A DNA stretch of 10,698 nucleotides from Nocardioidaceae bacterium (GTDB taxonomy: Bacteria > Actinomycetota > Actinomycetes > Propionibacteriales > Nocardioidaceae). The notes beneath the pieces were generated by a model that did not search any database, was not told where the DNA came from, and saw nothing but the letters and a program-made list of their open reading frames with translations. Made by a program: the position numbers and the translations under genes. Positions within the stretch are counted from its first letter, which is position 1; the number at the start of each line of letters is the position of its first letter. Location: NCBI GenBank assembly GCA_013696365.1, contig JACCYS010000054.1, positions 1-10,698 on the forward strand. Reading direction: 5' to 3'. Positions 5,495-10,698 of the stretch are shown one piece after another.

Positions 5495-7166
5495 CGCCTC
5501 TCACCAGATGCTCGTCGGGACCCTCTCGGACTGTCTCAGGTGGCAGCTGCGATGCCAACTGCAAAGTCTGCCGGAACAGCCATACGACGGGCACCACGGC
5601 GACCGCAACGATCGTCAGTGCCGGCAGCCCGGCGAGCTCCCAGCGAGACTCCGAGGCGAGCTGATAGACCCAGATCGCCAACGTTTCGAAGCCGAACGGT
5701 CGCAGCAGCAGCACCACCGGCAACTCTTTGAGCGCGTCCACGGCGACGAGCACCAGCGCGACACCGACCCCCGAGCGTACCAACGGGACATGCACCCGCC
5801 GGACCACACCGCGGGGGGCTGCGCCGAGGGTGAGCGCCGCGTCGGTGATCGACGGGGCGACCTTTTCGAGGCTGGCATCCACGCTGGTATAGGCGAGTGC
5901 CAAGAAGCGGACGATATAGGCGTACAGGAGACCGACGAGGGTGCCAGTGACCAGCACCGCGCCCCACGACAACCCCACCAGGTCGAGCGCTGCGTCGGCT
6001 GCAGCGAGCATCGCAAGCACGCCGATGGCAACCACCGGTCCGGGCACCGCGTAGCCGACGGTTGCGAGCCTGGCAAGGCGTCGGGTGGACGTGCCGCCCC
6101 CGAGGCGGGTGGCGCTGGCGACCAGCACCGCGATTGTCGCGCAGGCCAATGCGGTCAGTGTGGCGATCGTCAGGCTGTTGAGGAGGTAGCCCAGGTAGCG
6201 CGGGTCGAGCCCCCCGGTGGAGCTAAGCACAGTCGCAGTGCTCGACCACGCCAGCAACTGCAGCACCGGCACGACGAAAGTGACGGCGACCACCAGGCCG
6301 CAGATCCCGGTGGCTGCCCACGCCTTGGCGCCGCTGAGGTGCACCGGGTCGACGGTGCGCGCTCCCCCATTCTGGTGGAAGCGCGCCCGGCCGCGGGCCA
6401 CCCGCTCCAGACCGATCACAGCGATCGCGAACAGCAACACCAGCGAGGCGATCTCGCTGGCCGCAACCCGGTCGTACATGCCGTTCCACACCTGATAGAC
6501 CGCGACCGACACGGTCTGCACATTGAAGTACTGCACGGTGGCAAAGTCGGTGAGGGTCTCCATCGCAACCAGTGCCGCGCCGGCAGCCAGCGACGGTCGG
6601 GCCATCGGCAGCACGACCCGGCGCGCCGCCTGCAGCGGTCCCTGTCCGAGCACCCGCGCCGCCTCATAGGTCGCCGCGGTCTGCTCGGTCAGGGCGGCCC
6701 GGGCCAGTAGGTAGACGTACGGGTAGAGCGCCAGCGAGAGCACCAGCACCGCCATCGGCAGCGTGCGCACCTCGGGAAACCAGACGTTGTCACCGAACAA
6801 CGTGCGCAGCCCGGACTGCACCGGGCCGGGGTAGTCCAGCAACCCGAGATAGACGAAGCCCAGCACGTACGCCGGCACCGCCAACGGCAGCACCAGCAGC
6901 CACGAGAACCAGCGCTGACCGGGGAACCGGTAGCGCCCGACAAGCCAGGCCAGGCCGGCGCCGAGCAGCAGGGTGCAGCCAACCACGGCGACCAGCAGAA
7001 CGACCGTGGTCATCAACATGTCGGGCAGGTCGGTGCGCCACAGAAACGACCACACCTCGGTGCTGGGGGTGAGGATGCTGACCGCGACGAGGCCGACGGG
7101 CACGACCGCGAAGGCGGCGACGGCGACGACCACCAGCCGCCAGCCGCGGCGCCCGGTCTCACTCAT
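5475..7166 (-). CDS. fbpB: Ferric-iron ABC transporter permease, fused two-domain
   Basis: A 563-aa membrane protein with about twelve hydrophobic segments: two tandem permease domains in one chain, as in FbpB/SfuB. Each half carries an EAA-type coupling loop for the ATPase: EAARVLGQGPLQAARRVVLP (168-187) and TDAALTLGAAPRGVVRRVHV (461-480). The segment DALKELPVVLLLRPFGFETL (487-506) is characteristic of the iron/thiamine permease group. A hydrophilic linker (about 246-280) separates the halves. ATG 7166 overlaps the fbpA stop by 8 bp and the 3' end overlaps fbpC by 20 bp, so the three subunits are coupled in translation. No Shine-Dalgarno of note precedes the start. The length is normal for the family. 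Confidence 0.92.
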   Translation of the reverse strand: MSETGRRGWRLVVVAVAAFAVVPVGLVAVSILTPSTEVWSFLWRTDLPDMLMTTVVLLVAVVGCTLLLGAGLAWLVGRYRFPGQRWFSWLLVLPLAVPAYVLGFVYLGLLDYPGPVQSGLRTLFGDNVWFPEVRTLPMAVLVLSLALYPYVYLLARAALTEQTAATYEAARVLGQGPLQAARRVVLPMARPSLAAGAALVAMETLTDFATVQYFNVQTVSVAVYQVWNGMYDRVAASEIASLVLLFAIAVIGLERVARGRARFHQNGGARTVDPVHLSGAKAWAATGICGLVVAVTFVVPVLQLLAWSSTATVLSSTGGLDPRYLGYLLNSLTIATLTALACATIAVLVASATRLGGGTSTRRLARLATVGYAVPGPVVAIGVLAMLAAADAALDLVGLSWGAVLVTGTLVGLLYAYIVRFLALAYTSVDASLEKVAPSITDAALTLGAAPRGVVRRVHVPLVRSGVGVALVLVAVDALKELPVVLLLRPFGFETLAIWVYQLASESRWELAGLPALTIVAVAVVPVVWLFRQTLQLASQLPPETVREGPDEHLVRGGERGQS

Positions 7167-8172
7167 AGCCGGTCTCAGCCATCAGACGAATAGCGTCAGC
7201 GTTGCGATCGGCAAGCTCGGCGGCGTGCAACCGGTCCGCCTTGAAGTCCCCAAAGCCCTCGATCAACGGCACCGGCTGCGCCTCGGCGTTCACCGGGTAT
7301 TCGAAGTTGCCGGCGGTGAACGCCTGCTGGCCGTCGGTGGCCAGCCACTCCAGCAGCTGCCTGGCTAGGTCGGGGTTGTCCGCGGCCGCGGTGACACCCG
7401 CGCCGGACACGTTGATGTGCACACCGGCGGTCTGCTGGTCGGCCCAGAAGATCTTGACCGGGAAATCCGGGTCCTCGTCGAGTAGCTGGGCCAGGTAGTA
7501 GTGGTTCGCGATCCCGACCTCGCAGTCGCCGCTGGCGATGTTCTTCAGTAGGTCGACGTCGTTGCTGAAGATCTCGGCGTCGTCGACCCAGCCGGCCACC
7601 ACGCGTTTGGTGTCGGCGTAGCCGTTGCGCGCGATCAGGCTGGCCACCAGAGACTGGGTGTAGGTCTCGGTTGCCCCGCGCAGGCAGAGCCTGCCGTCCC
7701 ATTTGGGGTCGGCGAGGTCCTCGTAGGTCGACAGGTCGGACGGGTCCACCCTGGCTGGGTCGTAGACGATGGTGCGTGCCCGCTCCGCAAGCCCGAACCA
7801 ACGGTCCTGCGGGTCCCGCAGCGCCCGCGGGACCGCCCTGTCGAGCACGTCGGAGCGGGTCGGCCGGAAAAGCCCCTCGGCGGCGGCGGCGGCCAGGTTG
7901 CCGGCATCGACGGTCAGGTAGACGTCGGCCAGGGTGTCCTCGCCCTCGGCCTGGATCCGCTCGCGCAGCTCGGCGTCGGTGCCATAGAGAAACTCCACCG
8001 AAACTCCGGTGTCGGCGGAGAACTGCTCGAAGGCGCTCTCCAGGTCGTAATGCCGGGCGGTATAGACCCGCACGACGTCGTCGCCGGCGCCCGCAAACGA
8101 GCAGCCAGTCGCCGCCACCGTCACGGAGGCGACGGCGGCCACGACCAGACAGACTCGCGATGCCCGGCTCAC
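7159..8172 (-). CDS. fbpA: Ferric-iron-binding lipoprotein of ABC importer
   Basis: A 337-aa extracellular substrate-binding lipoprotein of the FbpA/FutA/IdiA group. The signal peptide runs to a lipobox ATGC with Cys24 as the lipid anchor, which keeps the protein on the outer face of the membrane. The mature start VVRVYTARHYDLESAFEQF has the H41-Y42 of FutA-type proteins. LADVYLTVDAGNL (81-93), TIVYDPA (Y137) and ANHYYLAQLL (Y225-Y226) follow; the adjacent Tyr pair is the hallmark of Fe3+ coordination in this family. GTG 8172 was chosen because it overlaps the stop of the preceding lipoprotein gene as GTGA. ATG 8199 would add nine residues and overlap further. Ferric rather than ferrous binding is inferred from the Tyr pattern. 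Confidence 0.9.
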   Translation of the reverse strand: MSRASRVCLVVAAVASVTVAATGCSFAGAGDDVVRVYTARHYDLESAFEQFSADTGVSVEFLYGTDAELRERIQAEGEDTLADVYLTVDAGNLAAAAAEGLFRPTRSDVLDRAVPRALRDPQDRWFGLAERARTIVYDPARVDPSDLSTYEDLADPKWDGRLCLRGATETYTQSLVASLIARNGYADTKRVVAGWVDDAEIFSNDVDLLKNIASGDCEVGIANHYYLAQLLDEDPDFPVKIFWADQQTAGVHINVSGAGVTAAADNPDLARQLLEWLATDGQQAFTAGNFEYPVNAEAQPVPLIEGFGDFKADRLHAAELADRNADAIRLMAETGYE

Positions 8173-8438
8173 GTGGAGGACGATCCCTCCGACGCGCACT
8201 CCTGGCTGCTCGAACCGCTCTCAGAGCCACTGTCAGTGCCACTCTCGGAGCCGCTGCCCGAGCTGGTGTCTGACCCGGAGCCGGAGCCGCTCTCGGAGCA
8301 GCCGGGCTCGAGCTCGCGCACGCCCGCGCCGTCATCGCTGCACCCGGCCACGCCGCCCAGGCCTCCGGCAAGGACGACCGTGGCCGCCAGCCGAGCTAGG
8401 CGCCTCGCGATGGGTTGGGTGGGCAGGTTTGCACGCAT
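8169..8438 (-). CDS. Small Ser/Gly/acidic-rich lipoprotein, function unknown
   Basis: An 89-aa protein that I do not recognise. A basic N-terminus (residues 1-16, RRLAR) and a hydrophobic stretch end in the lipobox GVAGC, so Cys33 should be lipidated and the rest lie outside the cell. From about residue 48 the mature part is nearly all Ser, Gly, Glu and Asp (SESGSGSGSDTSSGSGSESG and on), between Cys47 and Cys81, with net negative charge and no expected fold. ATG 8438 is preceded by GGAG with a 7-nt spacer. ATG 8453, which overlaps the upstream stop as ATGA, is an alternative adding five residues. The stop overlaps the fbpA start (GTGA), so it is made with FbpA. It could be a spacer, a metal-attracting acidic tail or a glycosylation target; none is shown. 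Confidence 0.75.
   Translation of the reverse strand: MRANLPTQPIARRLARLAATVVLAGGLGGVAGCSDDGAGVRELEPGCSESGSGSGSDTSSGSGSESGTDSGSESGSSSQECASEGSSST
8205..8300 (-). repeat. Low-complexity Ser-Gly-Glu/Asp coding tract
   Basis: Residues 47-78 of the small lipoprotein are built from degenerate SG, SE and SD dipeptides. The DNA shows related blocks (gagccgct, cggagccg) rather than exact copies, so the protein pattern is kept while the bases vary. Confidence 0.6.
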
Positions 8439-8449
8439 GCAGGTTCTCC

Positions 8450-9982
8450 TCATCGTTGCTGACCAGTTGGTTGCAGGGTGGGCGGTGTGACCACCGGCGC
8501 GGATGGCGGCCCAGTGGTCTTGCGGGCGTGGCGTATGCCGAGGGCAGCCAATGCGAGCAGCGCCACCGTCCAGCCCGCGTGCAGCCACCAGGTGGTGACG
8601 TCGAGCACTCTGTAGTCCGGCAGCACTGCTCGGATGGTCGCGAGCGCCACCGGCGCCTGCTGGTCGGGCGCGTCGACCCAGCCGAGCTGCCCCCGCCATC
8701 CGGCGACCAATAGCCAGCCGTAGGTGGCGACACCGGCGGCGCCGAGCAGACCACTGCCCCCGAGCAGCAGCGACCGACCCGACCCGGTGGTCTCGCTCAG
8801 CAGCGCCGCCAGCCAGACCGACATCGCCAGCACGGCCAACGGCAACACGACCACCAACTGGCGACCCGGAAACCAATAGCCGTGCATGGTCAGCGCCACG
8901 AAGGCTGCGACCAGCCAGCCCGCCACCACCGGCGCGACCAGCACCGGCCAGCCGCCGACAACATCGTGGCGCCGCCTGCTGCGCGGCAGCAACCAGGGCA
9001 GCGACGCGAGCGCCGGCACCGCCAGCACCCACGCCGGCTGCCAGGCGACCAACCCGAAGTCACGGTCGACTAGCAGGCCGACAAGCCGTGTGCTGCGCCC
9101 GGCATAGTCCGGCGAGAAGCCGACCACACCGAGCTCGCCGGAGGTCTGGAAGTGGTCACCGGAGGCATAGGCGGTCCACCCGCCGTACAGCAGCCGGTGC
9201 ACCCACACGAACATCACCCCGACCAAGCCCCAGCCGGTGGCAAGGACAGTTGCGGTCCGCAACCGGCCGACTCGCCACAACGCCGCCAGGCCGAGCAGCG
9301 CCAGCACGGCGGCGACCGGGGCGTACTTCACCGACAGCCAGGGCAGGGCAACGACCGCGAGCACCAGGGTCGCCAATCCGCCGCGGCCGAACTGACCGGT
9401 GAGCGCCGCTACCGCGGCCAGCACCGCCAGCGCTGCCGGCAGCTCGGGATACACCTGCTGGCCGTACACGCTCAGCGGTGCACTGGTGGCGGCGACCCCG
9501 ACGACCGCGGCGGCCAGCAGCGGTGGCACGGCGAAGCGGCGAACGGCAACCCAGACGAGCAAGGCGGCAAGCAGCCCGCCGACCGCAGCCAGCAGCACCT
9601 TGGCACCGACCCATCCACCGACTGCAACCGCCGGAGCCAGCAGCACCGCGAGCAGCGGGTCGTGCGGGCTGAGCTGTGACCCGTCCGGCTGTGCTGCGGT
9701 CTGCACCGGCAACGCGCCCGGGTGGTAGGGCACCGCACGTGCCTCGGCGAGCTCGTCGGAGATGTCCAGGTCGCCGTCCTCGGCGAGGCTGAGCGCGCTC
9801 AACAGGTACTGCGGCTCGTCCACTGCGGCTCGCGCACCCGGTTCGCCCGACAGCGCCGGCACGCCGATGCCCACGCCTGCACCGATCGCCGCCAGCAACC
9901 CGACCAGCACCATCGTCGCGCCGAGACGGGCCCTGGTCGGGTGACCCGTTGTCGGGTTGCCCGTTGTCGGATTCCCTGTCAT
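8450..9982 (-). CDS. Polytopic membrane protein, probable GT-C-type glycosyltransferase
   Basis: A 510-aa protein with about ten or more hydrophobic segments. After the first segment (residues about 22-45) comes an acidic loop, DEPQYLLSALSLAEDGDLDI, then PYHPGALPVQTAAQPDGSQL and SPHDPLL. An acidic first outside loop followed by many helices is the layout of GT-C enzymes, which use lipid-linked sugars to build glycans outside the cell. HGYWFPGRQLVVVLPLAVL lies around residues 364-382. This points to a sugar-transfer role near the cell wall, in keeping with the coupled upstream epimerase, but no activity is proven. ATG 9982 overlaps the epimerase stop as ATGA. The N-terminus carries three TTGNP-like repeats. 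A conserved transport-like membrane protein is the alternative. Confidence 0.75.
   Translation of the reverse strand: MTGNPTTGNPTTGHPTRARLGATMVLVGLLAAIGAGVGIGVPALSGEPGARAAVDEPQYLLSALSLAEDGDLDISDELAEARAVPYHPGALPVQTAAQPDGSQLSPHDPLLAVLLAPAVAVGGWVGAKVLLAAVGGLLAALLVWVAVRRFAVPPLLAAAVVGVAATSAPLSVYGQQVYPELPAALAVLAAVAALTGQFGRGGLATLVLAVVALPWLSVKYAPVAAVLALLGLAALWRVGRLRTATVLATGWGLVGVMFVWVHRLLYGGWTAYASGDHFQTSGELGVVGFSPDYAGRSTRLVGLLVDRDFGLVAWQPAWVLAVPALASLPWLLPRSRRRHDVVGGWPVLVAPVVAGWLVAAFVALTMHGYWFPGRQLVVVLPLAVLAMSVWLAALLSETTGSGRSLLLGGSGLLGAAGVATYGWLLVAGWRGQLGWVDAPDQQAPVALATIRAVLPDYRVLDVTTWWLHAGWTVALLALAALGIRHARKTTGPPSAPVVTPPTLQPTGQQR
9938..9982 (-). repeat. Three imperfect 15-bp tandem repeats at the start of a gene
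   Basis: Codons 1-15 of the membrane protein encode MTGNP, TTGNP, TTGHP. Each unit is 15 bp, so copy-number changes keep the frame. The tract lies before the first membrane segment. Confidence 0.7.
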
Positions 9983-10698
9983 GTCGACACCGGGTCGGCC
10001 ACTGCGCCGGACCGGAATGGCTGGGTGGCTGCCTGGCGGGTTACCAGCGTCTGCAGATCGGTGTGCGGCGAGAAGCCGATGAGCGCCTGCAACCGTCGGG
10101 TGTCAGCGAGGGTATGCCGCACCTCGACCGCAGACGCCGGCTCGACCACGATCGGCACGTCAGCATCGGCGGCGGCGCGGGCCGCGTCGGCCAACTCGGC
10201 GAGGGTGTGAGCCCGGCCGGTGCCCACGTTGACCGTCCCGCCGGCTGCTGCCCAGTGCGGCGTGTGGGACAGCAGCGAGACCAGCACCCGGGCGGCTTGG
10301 CGCACGTCGGTGATGTCGCGGGTGCGTTCGGGTGCGCCGAAGATGCGCAGCGGTCGGCCGGCGCGGGCCGCGTCGATCCAGCGGGCGAGCGCCATGTCGG
10401 CGCGCTGATCCTCGCCGGCGAGGGTGAAGGGCCTGGTCGCCAGCACGAGCCCGCCGGCTGCTCGGCGCTGTGCGCACAGGGTCTCGACGACCGCCTTGCT
10501 CGCGGCGTACCCGCCGCGGGGGTCGGCCAGGTCGGTCTCGGCGCTGGGACGTGACCATCTGCTGCCGCCGTAGACCGACGACGACGACGTCACGAGCACG
10601 GGAACGTGCAGGGGGGTGTGCTGCAGCACGATCGCGGCGGCGTCGACGTTGTCACGCTGGCGGCGGTGCTCCACGTCGACCGAGGTGTCACGCACCCC
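9979..10698 (-). CDS. NAD-dependent epimerase/dehydratase (extended SDR), N-terminus beyond window
   Basis: The C-terminal 239 residues of a sugar-nucleotide epimerase/dehydratase-type enzyme; the nucleotide-binding GxxGxxG region is off the right edge. Visible are VPVLVTSSSSVYGG (the Ser/Thr of the catalytic triad) and GGYAASKAVVETL, with the catalytic YxxxK (Y63 and K67 counted from the GTG at 10695). ATRPFTLAGEDQRADMALAR, then TRDITDVRQAARVL and TVNVGTGRAHTL, are the usual substrate-domain blocks. That GTG is an internal codon rather than a start, since reading is open to the window edge. The stop overlaps the next start as ATGA. The exact sugar substrate cannot be told. With the GT-C-like neighbour it suggests a surface-glycan task. 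Confidence 0.85.
   Translation of the reverse strand, partial: GVRDTSVDVEHRRQRDNVDAAAIVLQHTPLHVPVLVTSSSSVYGGSRWSRPSAETDLADPRGGYAASKAVVETLCAQRRAAGGLVLATRPFTLAGEDQRADMALARWIDAARAGRPLRIFGAPERTRDITDVRQAARVLVSLLSHTPHWAAAGGTVNVGTGRAHTLAELADAARAAADADVPIVVEPASAVEVRHTLADTRRLQALIGFSPHTDLQTLVTRQAATQPFRSGAVADPVST

Noticed and set aside
4382..6710. Long plus-strand open frames (up to 502 codons) across the iron transporter genes
   Set aside because: They are antisense to fbpC and fbpB, have biased His/Arg/Gln composition and no family motifs, while the minus-strand genes carry full motif sets.
7196..8371. A 391-codon minus-strand frame overlapping fbpA
   Set aside because: It is an Arg/Ala-rich shadow of fbpA in a different frame with no recognisable domain.
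8169..9032. A 287-codon frame that would extend the small lipoprotein upstream
   Set aside because: The added part overlaps the membrane-protein gene in another frame. The lipobox, the Shine-Dalgarno at 8438 and the signal-peptide length all support the short form.
1..10698. CRISPR array, tRNA, rRNA or toxin-antitoxin genes
   Set aside because: No regularly spaced identical repeats, no cloverleaf or rRNA-like stretch, and no small paired ORFs with supported starts were seen.

Overview
The window is high-GC DNA with frequent GTG starts, 4-bp ATGA/GTGA gene overlaps and actinobacterial-type insertion sequences. It most likely comes from a high-GC Gram-positive (actinobacterium). I cannot name a genus from the sequence alone.

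Left third (1-2567): a graveyard of insertion sequences. An apparently complete IS3-family element (477-1821) has imperfect terminal inverted repeats and orfA and orfB in different frames, with a -1 slippery heptamer between them. It abuts the catalytic-core side of a truncated IS481-family transposase (1822-2448, minus). On its other side lies an in-frame chimera that joins an IS481-type N-terminal helix-turn-helix to an IS3-type C-terminus (1-383, minus, running off the left edge). No target duplication flanks the IS3 element, so the cluster has been rearranged as well as layered.

Middle (2611-3048): a lone plus-strand two-CBS-domain protein, starting 43 bp after the probable IS481 end. It converges on the following minus-strand block.

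Right two thirds (3054-10698, all minus): nine tightly packed genes, read from right to left. They are a sugar-nucleotide epimerase/dehydratase (5' end beyond the window), a polytopic GT-C-like membrane protein, an 89-aa Ser/Gly/acidic lipoprotein, a ferric-iron-type ABC importer (binding lipoprotein FbpA, fused two-domain permease FbpB, ATPase FbpC), a GNAT acetyltransferase, and a pair of CrcB/Fluc fluoride-channel subunits. Most junctions overlap or have gaps of 26 bp or less, so they probably form one transcription unit with its promoter outside the window. FbpA captures Fe3+ outside the membrane, FbpB is the channel and FbpC supplies ATP. The two CrcB proteins have opposite predicted charge topology, which fits an antiparallel heterodimeric fluoride exporter. 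The small lipoprotein, translationally coupled to FbpA, is the least understood gene here.

I found no clear new defence or biosynthetic system. The most unusual items are the chimeric transposase, the IS3 frameshift signal, the hairpin covering the IS481 transposase ribosome-binding site, the coupled Ser/Gly lipoprotein and the reciprocal Phe/Tyr substitutions in the CrcB pair.
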